The notes beneath the pieces are model-generated. The model saw nothing but the letters and a program-made list of their open reading frames with translations, did no database searches and was not told the DNA's origin. DNA of 64,000 nucleotides from assembly GCA_009599575.1 (NCBI GenBank), contig VWND01000001.1, positions 2,232,001 to 2,296,000 on the forward strand. Direction: 5' to 3'. Each line of letters begins with the position of its first letter. Position 1 is the stretch's first letter. Made by a program: the position numbers and the translations under genes. Source of the stretch: Blumeriella jaapii. Taxonomy: Eukaryota > Ascomycota > Leotiomycetes > Helotiales > Drepanopezizaceae. Positions 45,773 through 56,963 of this stretch are shown piece by piece.

Positions 45773-46431
45773 ATGCAGAGAGGTTGAGCTGTGGTGTTGC
45801 TAGAGAAGGGGGGGGGGGTATGCTGGCTGGGGAACTGGCTGGCTCTTGTATGGGCTGTGGTTGTGTGATGTGATGCGTGAAGGGATCGCTCTATGCTGGG
45901 TGTACACGATGTCCCTGGGAGGCGAGGCTTTTCATCACGACTTCCTCTACGCCCAAGATTTAATTTTTGTGGTATCTTCTTCCATTCTCTACACAGTCAT
46001 CGAAGTCGCGCTTTGAAAGTCGCCAGAAGACAACCCTCCCCCCCCTCTCCCTTCGGAATCGTCGTCACGGGCGCGTGGTAATCATCCACCGCGAACCTTT
46101 TTCGCTCGCTTTTTTCAACTACATACTTGGCCATCGCGGATTCCTCTTTTTGCTATGAACGTACCAAAAAGCGCCCGTCCCGCCTATCTGCTTCTCTTCT
46201 CGGTTTCGAAGACAGGAGAAGAATTTTGAGACGGAGAATGAATGCTCTTGGGCGCTGGGTGAGGGATCTCGTGCGGTTGCTTCTGCTTGCTTTTGCTAGA
46301 GGGGGAAAAGAAGCGGGCGGGTAGAGCTCTCGACGTGGTGTTTAGACGATATTGTATATGGTGAGAGGGGGGGGGATTTGGATCTGGGTTTGACATGATG
46401 CCAATGATAAGTAGGTAGATTCACGTGTCCG
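45773..46431. other. Intergenic, no gene seen
   Basis: Contains G runs of 9-10 near 45809 and 46366. No coding signal recognised. Confidence 0.5.
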
Positions 46432-47082
46432 TCACGATGAACGAACAGACGCACGCGCATGTGTACATGCCGTCCTCTGGTTCTCCGCTGCCATCTCGAA
46501 GAAGGGCGTTTTGTCTTTTCCGAGATCGATTAGGACATCGAGGCAGATATCCCAGAGCATCGCTTCGCACAACGTCGCGCTTGGTCTTGTAGATTGAGCA
46601 AAGTCGTGTCTCTTGTGCTTGAGATGGAGCGCTGCAGTGGGAGAGACACAGGTTCACACGTACCCCCCTCTGTAAATGTTGCGTGGTGTCTGACGGTTGG
46701 AATGCGAGTCCCTGGCGAGGATTGCCTTTGCGTACCTGATGGTTCGCCCGATTTGGGGTGGAGGGGAGGGGGGGAAGCATTCTGAGCACCTGCCTAATCT
46801 GAGCCCCAGGAAAGGGTGCACAAAAGCCAGCTTCCAGTAACTCCATTGGACCTGATACCTCAACCCTGGATAGAGGTTGCGACTACACATATCCCGCTCT
46901 TCACGAATTGGCAAAAAAAGGGTATACAGCATCGGCGTCGGGAAGAGAGTGACTCACTTCGTAGAAGTGTATGTAGTTCTGACCAGTTTCCTTGCAGATG
47001 AGTTGTTGAAACCCACCACAAGGGCTGTGATGGAAAGAGCAGCAGTAAAGAAGAAGGCGAGAACGAGAAAGACAGAGCGAGT
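46432..47082 (-). CDS. Tentative multi-exon membrane protein, unrecognised
   Basis: Low-confidence model from splice signals. An exon at 47082-46958, after a CCCCAG acceptor and before a GTGAGT donor, encodes TRSVFLVLAFFFTAALSITA and LVVGFNNSSARKLVRTT, which is a convincing membrane helix. It joins in frame, at an acceptor near 46865, to KVEVSGPMELLEAGFCAPFP. A later exon after a CACTGCAG acceptor near 46640 reads AMLWDICLDVLIDLGKDKTP and stops near 46432. The 5' end is not resolved: an exon ending in a GTGAGT donor near 47190 (IDGLLLSSVSAEEHAVRVNI) may belong, but phases did not agree. Possibly affected by the same kind of base errors seen elsewhere. Confidence 0.3.
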
Positions 47083-48725
47083 CTGGGGACAGGAGCAAGC
47101 GTAACGAACGCGAGCTTGCACTACTCACGCTTGCAGAAATCGGGAGTAGAAGTGGCTGTGACAGCGACCTCGTTCATAACAGCTGTCGTCAAACTCACTC
47201 GTCAACGGCGAGAAGCTTTGTGCGAGGGAAGCCAAGCTTGTGCTGCTCACCGAAGAAGCCGAGAACGATGTTGACACGAACGGCGTGCTCTTCTGCTGAT
47301 ACCGAGGAGAGAAGCAGACCGTCGATAGGCAGCGGTACACACAGGCGGAACACCTTGCGTGTGTTAAACTGAGCGTGACGAGCAGGGCTTTTAAATGTGT
47401 AGCATACTGATTTCGCTCGCAGCCTCGGGCCTTTTGGCGGCTGGAACGAGTCTAGCGAGATTTCGGCTCGTTTTCAAGAGGAAGAGCTATTTTGCTTGCT
47501 CGTGAGGCGTGGCCTGGGAAGGGAAAGAAGAAGGCTGAGATAACGGGTGAGGGGTTTTTTTTTTTTTTTTTTTTGGGACTATCTTTCCTGCCCAGAGACT
47601 CTGGCTGCTTCTCTCATTGTAGCGATTCGGAATAGAGACGCCGCTCCGAGGATCAGCGGAGTTGAGGAAGACACCCGATGCCCTCAGCTACCAAAAGTGC
47701 GTCTGGTCAGTTTCAACAACCAGGCCGTTTGGGCTTGTGTGAAAGTAGTGTTTTTCGTATAAGAATAAAAGATTTGGGGCGGAAGCAGGTTGATGCGCCA
47801 CTTGTGGTAGCGATGCCATCTCATGCGACGATCTCCAAATCTCTGTCTTTGTATCCAAGGATCTGGAGTAAGCGATGTTTTGACAGTGGTTTTATAGTTG
47901 AGAGCTGACATCCAACGAGTGCGTCTTATTCCATGTCTAACACTCCAGAGTATCGAGTGATCTACGACAGCTGAATGGCGCCAGCGCATTCCACCAACTT
48001 CAAGAGTTCAAGCGGTCTGCTTGCATTTTTCGTATTCGTAGATCCTTGCGTTCACGAGCAACACCTAGACGTCAATTTGAAAATAACATATCAGGGGGAG
48101 TCTACAGTTCTCGTGAAAGCTTGAACATTTGATTTATGACGTCCGGGAACAAGTCGCAGACGATAGGAGCTCTCACCGGAGGCTGTAGACGATAGGTTGT
48201 ACTCTCAGTAAAGACTGTGTTCTGTAAATGTGTTTATCTGAGGGGTCTCCAGCACAGTACTGTATAAGACTGGATATCTGGGAGCGTCGCACTAGTCTAG
48301 GCGAGCGGAAGAACTATAGCTCCGGATACTGTCACATGACTATCCTCCAGGAATGTAAGGGAAACAAATGAAATAAACAAAAGGGCTATTCTAAGGTCGG
48401 TGGAAGCAGCCCTTGGTGAAGCCAGATGATGATTGGTGTCACACGATGGAGCAGATGGCAGATAAAAGATCGTAACGTATGATATTGCGATATCCATCAC
48501 GAGGAATGCTAGCTTATGTATATCGTACAAGACATGAAGTTAGGGTTACGACCACTCTGGCGGTAGTATCATGCGTGGAACGAAGGAGCTCCTGAAAGAG
48601 AGTAAGGAAGACGTTCAGAAAGAAATGGCAAATACGACACAATGTGACTGATCGCAAGCATCACCCCGAGCTGGCCGATGCAAACAACAGTTGACAAATT
48701 TGATGCATGATTGGTGCTTGTATCG
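47083..48725. other. Intergenic, possible 5' end of the upstream minus-strand gene
   Basis: A possible coding exon at about 47350-47190 (minus) is noted with the tentative membrane protein. A run of about 18 T lies near 47556-47573. The rest has only short open frames without family resemblance. Confidence 0.45.
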
Positions 48726-49412
48726 CTACTTCACCCTCCTCTGATACTTCCTATGCCGACCACTGCCCGCACTCTCGAAACTGCCGTTAGAGCACTGTCG
48801 CAGATGTCCAATATCCGTCTGGTCAGGATCTCCCACGCGGCCATCTGAACAGCACATTGATTGACTAACATCCACGTGCGGAACTTCAGCCGTTTCTTGC
48901 TCACTGCAAGGCTTGTGCCTCACGCCCAGTCTCTTCTTATCGGATTTAGACCCCCTCTCCTCGTCGTGCCTCTTAATAACCATGACATCCCCGTCATTGT
49001 CCACGCGCTGAAGCGTGTAGATGGAGAGGTTCATCTGCCGGGCGAATACCCGGACACCATCATAAAGCCATCGGCAAGAGCGCGGTTTGCACCAGTACAG
49101 AAATGCCCCGAGAACGCCAGACAAGGAGAAGAAAAGAAACATCTGGCACAGGTGTGCGCAGCCAGGCCAGTCAGAGCGTGTCCATTCCGAGAAGGAAATG
49201 GCGTCGATCGTGACAAGTTCCCACAGTTTGGGCCACAGTCCGGACGTCGAAGCAAACACAAAAACCCAGCCCCAGAACACGCCGAAGCCCAAATTCTTGA
49301 CGGTGCAAGCCTCGCTCCACGGCACCGTCCGTATCGCGCCGAAGGAAGGGATAGGCGGAGGAACAAAGAAAATCGCAAAGAGATGCCGGCCCAACTCCGT
49401 CAGCAAACCCAT
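48726..49412 (-). CDS. Hypothetical Trp-rich membrane protein
   Basis: A single exon of 228 residues. The first 115 residues are hydrophobic and Trp-rich with probable membrane segments at about 5-25, 42-65 and 88-110 (FLFFSLSGVLGAFLYWCKPR); the second half is hydrophilic and basic, ending GRHRKYQRRVK. I do not recognise the family. It resembles small fungal-specific membrane proteins with a cytosolic tail. It lies 49 bp downstream of the metallothionein-like gene on the same strand. An antisense frame covers part of it but has poor composition. Confidence 0.5.
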   Translation of the reverse strand: MGLLTELGRHLFAIFFVPPPIPSFGAIRTVPWSEACTVKNLGFGVFWGWVFVFASTSGLWPKLWELVTIDAISFSEWTRSDWPGCAHLCQMFLFFSLSGVLGAFLYWCKPRSCRWLYDGVRVFARQMNLSIYTLQRVDNDGDVMVIKRHDEERGSKSDKKRLGVRHKPCSEQETAEVPHVDVSQSMCCSDGRVGDPDQTDIGHLRQCSNGSFESAGSGRHRKYQRRVK

Positions 49413-49461
49413 AGTGTATCAGATGCGAGCGAAAAACAAATGTATTGGACTAAGGAGAAAA

Positions 49462-50019
49462 TCATGCTCGGGTGGTGAAGTCGATCTCGTTGGGATAAAA
49501 ACCACCATCGGCTGCCTTCTCGCAAGTACAGGCATCTGAGAACGAGTTAGCTGTGCGAATGGTGACAAGACAGCGCCGCACCGATGTGTGTCGAGTCGGT
49601 CACGTCAGGGATGCGGGCCACATACCAGCAGGTCGAGAGCCACAGGAGCAGAGCGAGCCGCTGAGGATCGCGTTCTCAGTCGCAGCACGATCGCAAGTGC
49701 ATGATCCGGCGGGACGGGCACCTAGTATGCGAGTATCGTCAGTAAACACTTTCCTGCGAGGTGGGAGCTGCATCGAGAATCATCAGGGACGACAGGACGT
49801 ACGGCAGCTGCAGCGGGCTCCAGAGATGGTGTTTTCGATGCTGGACTTGTCGCAGCTGCATTGCAGAGCGGACTTCTCGCCGCAGGAGCATCTGGCTTGG
49901 GTTGCGCTATCGACGGGTTAGAGCTGCATTGGAGGAGTGGAAGGGAAGAGGAAGTGCGAGGCTGCGTACCAGACGCAGACTTGGCCGCGCTTGCCACAGC
50001 AGGTGCTTGGTACGGTCAT
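49462..50019 (-). CDS. Cys-rich metallothionein-like protein
   Basis: Four exons (50019-49970, 49906-49803, 49721-49626, 49535-49462) give 107 residues; introns are 63, 81 and 90 bp, all GT-AG and phase-consistent. The protein starts MTVPSTCCGKRGQVCVCATQ and has repeated Cys-X-Cys pairs (RCSCGEKSALQCSCDKSS, GARCSCRARPAGSCTCDR, LCSCGSRPADACTCEKA), then a Cys-free end NEIDFTTRA. About 17 cysteines in 107 residues, no signal peptide and no membrane segment suggest a cytosolic metal-binding protein. The MTVPSTCCGK start and Cys-X-Cys repeats recall a conserved fungal Cys-rich family; copper binding is an inference. A TATA box lies about 135 bp upstream. Confidence 0.88.
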
Positions 50020-50153
50020 TTTGGATGGTTGGGTTGATGTGCGAGGTTTGGTGATGGGGAGATGGCGCTGAGCTGGGAACAAGAGTTTTGAGGGACGTTT
50101 GCGAGGGGAATGAATGGTGAAGTGAGGTTGTGTGGAGGGGAGGACGGCCTCGT

Positions 50154-50164
50154 CTTATATATAT
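50154..50164 (-). promoter_or_regulatory. TATA box of the metallothionein-like gene
   Basis: ATATATATAAG on the minus strand, about 135 bp before the ATG. It is one of the clearest TATA boxes in the window, and such promoters often serve strongly inducible genes. Confidence 0.55.
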
Positions 50165-50808
50165 TCTCAGCCTCGACGCATGAAGCCCTTGCTTTGAATT
50201 GGCTGTGCTGTGATTGGCTCGCGTATTTAAAGGTGAGACTTGGCTCTCGCGCATGAGCCGATCTCCCGAAGATTCTCCGACCATTCAACGTCGAGGTGAT
50301 TCCAACGTCGAGACTGGGGGTGATTCGCTTCATGGAGGTCCGACTCGAGCTTGTACAGTGTATTTATGGTCTAGTCGTGCATAGCCGAATAACCGGTAGG
50401 AACCCTCACCGGAGGCTTGAAAGGATGAAATCGTATGCAGTAGAATGTTACTTGTATTGTTGTAGGTCTGGCTGGCGAGCCCTCCGTATAAGACGGAAGG
50501 TCTAGACTCGCTTAGTCAGTCGGTCGGAGAAACTAGTCTCCGAGAAGGCTCTATATCACGTGACGGCGAGCCTTTCTGAGCTCCAGGAACATCTATCTAC
50601 TATTGAAGAATAATGCATCTGGAACAAAGAAAATGAACGAAGTGTAAATATAGCACAACAGGTCTCAGCCTTATGATTTCGCGTCGACATCACATTTGTA
50701 TTCTCCTCAACCGCGACGATCACACCCTTGGATCGCTATGATTTCATCGTGTACATTTCCACATGGGCTGATCGATAGCCTCCCTGATATCCAAGCCATC
50801 TGACGATC
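50165..50808. other. Intergenic, metallothionein-like promoter and amine-oxidase 3' side
   Basis: No gene seen. Short open frames only. Confidence 0.5.
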
Positions 50809-53127
50809 TCATCTTCCTCGTTCATCTTTACAGCAGCTCGCATCCCCGCCAGTCACCACCAGCGTGCTCGTCCGGTCCGCAGCATCCAGCACCTTCTCCT
50901 TCGCCGCGAGCTGGGACGGAGTAGAGCAGTAACTAGGCGGGACGTCGAGCGCCGGATTCCGCAAGAAGAAGTGGCGTGGGCGAAGGAGCAGCGTCATGGG
51001 CTCAGCAGGCATGACGGGAAAGTCTTCTGGAGCTGGGAAGTGCGTGATGCCGAAGGTGTGCCACAGGACGATATCGGTGTTTTCGATCGAGGCGTCTCCG
51101 TTCGCGATCCACTCTGGAATGCCCCTGGACGGTTCGCCCGAGGTCTGGGGGACGTGGCGCCCAGCTGGCAGGATCTGATTGTCGTCGTCTGGTGAATGTC
51201 AGCGCGGCATCGCTCGCACGAGTCATGGATCACAAGCTTACATTTGGTAACGTGGACAGCATGTCTAGCGAAGCCAGCACGCTTCCAGACCAGAGAACCC
51301 TCCTTCGGCAACAATCCAGGAACTTCTCTGCTCACCAGCTTGTAAGAGACGGGCTTGTGACTGTACGGGTTCAGCTTGTTCTCGTTTGCCAAGTCCCAAG
51401 TTCTCGAAGTCGCTCCGTTGTAGTCGGCAACCGCTTCTTTGACAGTCGTGTACTTCGTCTGCTTGGCAAAGAAGGCATTCCCGTATGGGTTCTCTTTGCT
51501 GCCGACATCACCTGTACCTGGCGTAGCGTCGACCTGGAAGACGGTGTTGTTCGGACCATCGATGTTAGGGTCGATCCGTAGACAGAAGAGATGTTGATGG
51601 TTGTGGGCGTTGACTCCCGGGTAGACCTCTGTGCCCCAACCTCTCGTATCCTCCCCCGGGTTCATGGCGTACGTATTTAGAATACCAGTGAGCTTGATCT
51701 CCAGTTGGACTGTACCGTCTTGGTGGAAGATCCAGTACACGCAGTATTCGTAATTGGCCGCTGTAAAGATGTGAGAGATGATGAGTCTGCGGCCCCGGGT
51801 GACTATGACCGAGTCGTCGCGAAAATCGGTGTGCTTGAACAGAATACCAGAGTCTTCTTCATGAACACAGATGGCGTTCTTGATAGTCGTGCTTTGACCT
51901 GCACGGTTGACGAACGCGGCGCTGTGGACTGGTTAGCAGTACCTCTTGGGGACCCGGTGTTGTCTCATGCCACCAAAATCGGCAGAACTGAGCAGCTCAA
52001 AGACCTACTCCATGTAGTGGATTGCCCCTTTGCAATCACAGCCCAAAGACAAGCTGTTGGTCATGTACCCTCCACCATATTCTCCCAGATCAAAAGCGTG
52101 TTTCCGTTGATGAGGGTGTTCCGGGTTTCCGTACGGAACCACCATCTCCGCCAGTGACAACCTGTAAAAGATAGGTCTGACGGTTCCTTTGTCATTGTAA
52201 GTAATGTTGTTGAGAACAATTCCCTCCTTGTAATTGAACCCAACATGAACATTCCAATTCTGCCAATCGATGCTCCTGCCCTCGATCTTGAATGAAACAC
52301 CTTCGGGCTGTGTAATGTTGATAGGCTTGATATCCGCCCTGTATCCCCCATCCGCCTCAACGCTCGCAGGGTGATAATTGTTAGGCGTTGATTTGTTCAG
52401 GGGTCTGCGGACGCCTGGGATGTCAATGTGGATGATCTCTTGCTTCTCGGCGTCGAAAATGGGGCAGAAGTCGAGGGGAAAGGAGTACTGGCTATCGTCG
52501 ACGTGCGGGCGGTAGTACATCAAGGCCTGCTGTAACCGGACATTGCTACCGAATCTGTGGTCGTAGCCAATTGTCCACGCTGTGCATGTTAGAAGATGTC
52601 TGCTCTCCAAAGATGAACGACGCACGATCACAGTACACTTTGTGCATATCCTCGGCTGGGATTCCACTGATCACACATTGCTCAAGGACTTTGGGATCTT
52701 TCCGTACGACGTGCTCGACAATCTGCAGATCCTCCATGGTGATCTAGAGCCGTCAGTATAACGCTCGCGTGCGGGTTTGCAGAGACACCCACCAGAGGCT
52801 GCACACCTTCCATCTGCTCCCACTGTATGACCTTCTCTGCACTCAAATCTACCAGTCCATCGTACACCTTCGCGCCCGGCGCAAGAGCTACGATATCCGC
52901 AACTCTCGCCGGTAGCGGGTAGTCTTCGGCGCCTCCAGCCACTTTAACATCTCCTTCTTTGGAGGCTCACGCAGCGTGACCGCATTGTATGAGAGCTTGC
53001 CATGCTCCCTGCTAATGATAGCTACCGCCGCCTCGATCTCAGCATTGCTGAGAGGGTCGAAGGGGTGAGGAGAGACAGAAGTGCCAGACAGGTGCTGCGA
53101 AAGAGACGTGAGTCTATCGAGAGCCAT
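50809..53127 (-). CDS. Copper-containing primary-amine oxidase (topaquinone enzyme), one frame break
   Basis: Exons 53127-52793, 52743-52626, 52579-52009, 51921-51242 and 51188-50809; about 694 residues. It oxidises primary amines to aldehydes with release of ammonia and hydrogen peroxide. The N2/N3 regions (VQPL...ITMEDLQIVEHVVR, VYCDPWTIGYDHRFG) precede the catalytic domain. The cofactor Tyr is in ANYEY (codon 51752-51750) and the copper ligands are in HNHQHLF. The C-terminus has GITHFPAPEDFPVMPAEPMT, with the third ligand His. Lack of a signal peptide suggests an intracellular or peroxisomal enzyme. The exons sum to one base short: near 52924 a C seems missing between LKWLEAPKTT and PLPARVADIVALAPGAKVYD. 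Confidence 0.93.
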
Positions 53128-53928
53128 TGCGCTTGCTGATGGGTGTTGCACTCGTAGGAAATCACAACAAGGCCAGTAGAGAGAAATGTACAGGAAGTGG
53201 TCACTAGGGAGGGGGAACAAAGGGCAATATAAGAATTGATTGGGATGGCGTGTATAGAAATGGGTCCAGAGACCGACGGCTACACAAGTGGGATAACTGG
53301 ATTACTTGTGTGAAATTTTCAAACGTTCCCGTGTAGCCGATCTCTTGGATTGCATGATTCTGGTACACGACGCCACAGCAAGGTCGACACTGAGATAGAT
53401 GTGTGATTGTGATAAGGAAAACCTCGCGGGATCTTATAACTTGAACGAGCTTAGGGCATGTAGGGTACATACAGTGCTATGCAGGCCTTAGTCCGTTTCG
53501 GGATGACACCAGATGTTGGACAGCGGGTGCTGGAGATGCGTCCGAAACAAGTATCTCTATCCTTCTGGCAGTTTGTTGTTCCACAGTCGGCCTGGGACAT
53601 GATGGGCAAGGCGTTGATAGATCTAGTGACTTTGCGCCAATAGCGGACTTGGTAGACCGGTCACGTGTTTGACCAGGGGCTGTGACGGTCTAACCGAGCG
53701 CGTAGAACAGGCGTGGGATCATTAAACAATCATAGCTTCTTCATGCTCTTCTAGAGCTGAGATAGAGTCCGTAATCGAGTTCCAGATAAGTTGCTCGTTG
53801 TCCTTTCTTCACTTCCACATCTCCACTCCATGGTGGCAAAAACAAAATCCCGATTTTTAGGCCACTATCCATAGTCCATTCATCGAGAAGGAAGCGTATG
53901 TACAAATGCTATCTCCATGTGTTACACA
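53128..53928. other. Intergenic, no gene seen
   Basis: Amine-oxidase promoter and permease 3' side. No coherent exon or repeat recognised. Confidence 0.55.
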
Positions 53929-55849
53929 CTATGTAAGAAGACTGTGCAGCTTCTTCTGCCACGTGTCGGCCCTCTTCTCAGGATATTCGTTAGCCAAAAC
54001 AATATCAATGCCGGTGTGTAAATCGACGTCCTCGGGGCGCATAGCCCACGGATCGCTTCTCTTATAGTATCGGTGTCCAAAGTAGATGGAAAGAACTGTT
54101 CTCGGTATCAGTCGCTGCTGAAGGTCGAGAACAAGCGTGGGGCTGACTTACAGATCGGAATACCAATGTAGGAAGTGAGAAAGCCATCGATGGCCCACAA
54201 CGAGGGGAAGAAGACATCGAAACCATTGATCAGGGTGAGGAAGATGAAGAAGACGATGGCGGCGTAGGCTCCGTAGGGCTGCATCCAGGATCGATAGGGC
54301 AGATCCGTGGGATGCGTGACGTTCTGCACTTCGCAGGCTTTGCGAAAGCGGAGGTAGGTGATGCAGCAGCAGATCCAGGAGATGAAAGCACTGGTGTTGG
54401 TCAGGTTCACGAACCAATTGAATACCTTGGCACTCGAACTGCCGACGTTGAGATAGGCGAGAGCGCAGAAGAGCGACGAGGTACCGACGGCCATGTAAGG
54501 AACCCCCTTCTTGGTGCACTTTGTGAAGACATGGGGCGCATTTCCTGCGATCGCGAGGGAGTACAGAGACCGCGATGACATGTACAAGAAAGAGTTTCCA
54601 GACGACCAGGCGGATGTAATAATCACGGCATTGATGATATGGTCGAGAACTTTCTGTATTGCAAAGCAGTCAGCAAAAGCTTCGTTGACGGTATGTCAAG
54701 TACCAAAATGCAATAGCTCAAGATCGGATCTTGAGAGCATCGGAGAAGGGGAAACTCACAATACCTGCGTTCTTGACACCAACCGCGAAAGCAGAGGCTC
54801 CTGCGCCAACTCCACCACTCGTGAGTCGCGGATCATCTGATGGGCAGATGACTCCGATAGCTAGAACGCAGCCGATGTAGAAGAAAACGAGACGCGCGAA
54901 ATAACGCCTGGCGGCTTTCGGGAGGTTGCGTCGAGGACTCCTCATCTCACCACCGGTCACAACGAGCAATTCCGGGGCGAAACCGAAAGGGAAGGCTGAA
55001 GAGACGAGGACCTTGAGAAATGCAATGAAGCGTCCAGTGTCACCGGTTTTCAGATAAGTCTTCGTTGCGCCAGGAGTTTTCCAGTAGCGGAAGCCTAGTA
55101 TACCGTTTTGCTTGGCTGTGAGAAGGTTAGCCGATGTGAAGTGAATGAGAAGGTCGTTAGCTTACGTCCACCGCCCCAGAATAAGATGAACGACAGGATG
55201 AGTAGTCCAATCATCATGAAAACCTTGAGAGACGCGAACCAGAATTCCGTCTCCCCATAGAATTGGACAGGGAGTGTGTTCAGGCCCACGATGACAATGA
55301 TGAAGACAGTGATCCAGATTCCAATGTTGACATCGACGTCCCAGTAGTCGATGATGATGCCAGCAGCTGTGATTTCGTATGGCACCAAGATACCCAACGA
55401 GTAGAAGTATAGCCATCCCATCGCAAATCCGAGGGAATCCGAAACGTTTCGATGTCCGTAGTAGCCCATCGTACCGCCGGAAATCGGGAGGTAGGTGGCG
55501 ACTTCGACTATCGCAGTGACAACGCCCAGTACCAATACCGAGATGATACTATAAGCGAGTAGAATGAACAAAGGGCCGCCTCTAGCGAGGACGCTCCCGC
55601 TACCGACGAAGAGGCCAGTGCCTACACTTCTGTCAACGTGGACCTTTTCAGAAAAGAGGGAATTGAAGACTGACCAATTGTTCCACCGAGCGCAATCATC
55701 TGAGCATGTCTGGCTTTGAGGCCTCTCTTTGTGTTCTCTGAGGCTCCCGCATGACCCGCATTCTCGTTCCCGTCATGCGAAGTCGTTTGAACAACCCCAT
55801 CATTGTCGCTTGTGTCGGCGCCACTCGTGTTGGGCTCATCGTTCTTCAT
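53929..55849 (-). CDS. Amino-acid permease (APC/YAT family)
   Basis: Exons 55849-55675, 55621-55166, 55115-54760, 54653-54152 and 54095-53929 give 551 residues, with all phases consistent. The acidic cytosolic N-terminus is followed by KARHAQMIALGGTIGTGLFV, the signature start of helix 1. Further landmarks are VEVATYLPISGGTMGYYGHR, LGILVPYEITAAGIIIDYWD, GILGFRYWKTPGA, FGFAPELLVVTGGEMRSPRR, SSGNSFLYMSSRSLYSLAIA and GNAPHVFTKCTKKGVPYMAV. Twelve membrane helices are expected. Substrate is probably a range of amino acids, taken up with protons at the plasma membrane; specificity cannot be read here. An upstream frame to 56044 exists, but Met 55849 fits the family start. Confidence 0.92.
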
Positions 55850-56963
55850 CTCTGCGTGTATGAAAGATGGCTTGTTATGACGAGTGGGATGCTTGAGATC
55901 CAAGAGGGAGGTTCCATGATAGCTAAATAGCAGATCTCGGTCTTGTCGTGGTCTTCGCACCAGGCCGTCCCTGACCTTGTCTTCTGCGCCGAGAAAAGCA
56001 TCGCAGGGGAAAATTTGCGAGGGGGGGAATTTGCGCGATTCCAAAACTCTAAAATCGTTCTGTGTAAAGCAGTACTTGAAACCATGCTTTGAATCTCCAT
56101 GTTTCTTGAACGTGTTCTGTGATTCTCAAAATAAGGCGAGCTAAACGTAGAGAGATCTTTACATGCGACTGAAAAGGTTGAGATGCCGAAGCTGGCGAAT
56201 GGCGATAACCGAAGCCAGGGACGTCCCCGGTCACGAAACTCCGCACCTATCGGTACAGTACTGTATTGTATGCTGCCAAGTGAGAGGGTTGAGGGTCTAG
56301 GTTCCGTTCCGTGATGAGTGAGTGGAATTGGTGGCTGGTGAGCGAAGAGTCGATTAACCTCGGAGTGGAGCTGCTGAACCAGATGCTGCCAATACTGCAT
56401 CTTGTCGTGCCAGGTCCAGGGCGACATACAGAGTGTGTACTGTGTACATCGTATGAGGCCATCGGCCCGACCCGGACGGAGCCTTTCGAATCAAGCAGCG
56501 GTTGGCATTGAAGCCAGCGAGTCTCCGAATCAAGCAGCGGTTGGCATTGCAAGCCAGCGAGTCGAGCTGGCTGGCAGGCCGCCGAGCAGAGTTGTCGCGA
56601 GAGAAAGGACCGGGCCCGAGAAGGCGACCCCAAGTGATCACGTGAAGAGCATGGGACTGCAGTCGAGCGCTGCATCACGTTTCACTTCCGGTATGTATAG
56701 TATATAGTATAGTAGGTAATGTGCTATAGTTCATCGCATCTCCCTCCCCATCTCAACATCAAACATGTCGCAGTCCTTCCGGCCAGTCCGTTGATGTCCC
56801 AAGTGTAGACAGCATTCAAGGTTCCCTGAACTATTATTGGGGGCCATGTCTGAGACCAAACGTGAAGTCCTGTTTTGTACGTCTGGCCTTGATATCCTAA
56901 GTTTTGTTTGTACTGTACCGGACTGTACTGTACATAGAACCCCCCTACTGCCCATCTACTCGC
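55850..56963. other. Intergenic, permease promoter; repeats and palindromes
   Basis: No gene supported. Contains a 39-bp tandem duplication and TACAGTACTGTA-type palindromes at 56250-56263 and 56913-56935. Confidence 0.55.
56488..56565. repeat. 39-bp tandem duplication
   Basis: Two nearly identical copies begin GAATCAAGCAGCGGTTGGCA at 56488 and 56527. They differ by one indel and the last few bases. Confidence 0.9.

Noticed and set aside
48861..49539. Plus-strand frames of 150-205 residues
   Set aside because: Antisense to the Trp-rich membrane protein and to the last exon of the metallothionein-like gene; composition unlike a protein.
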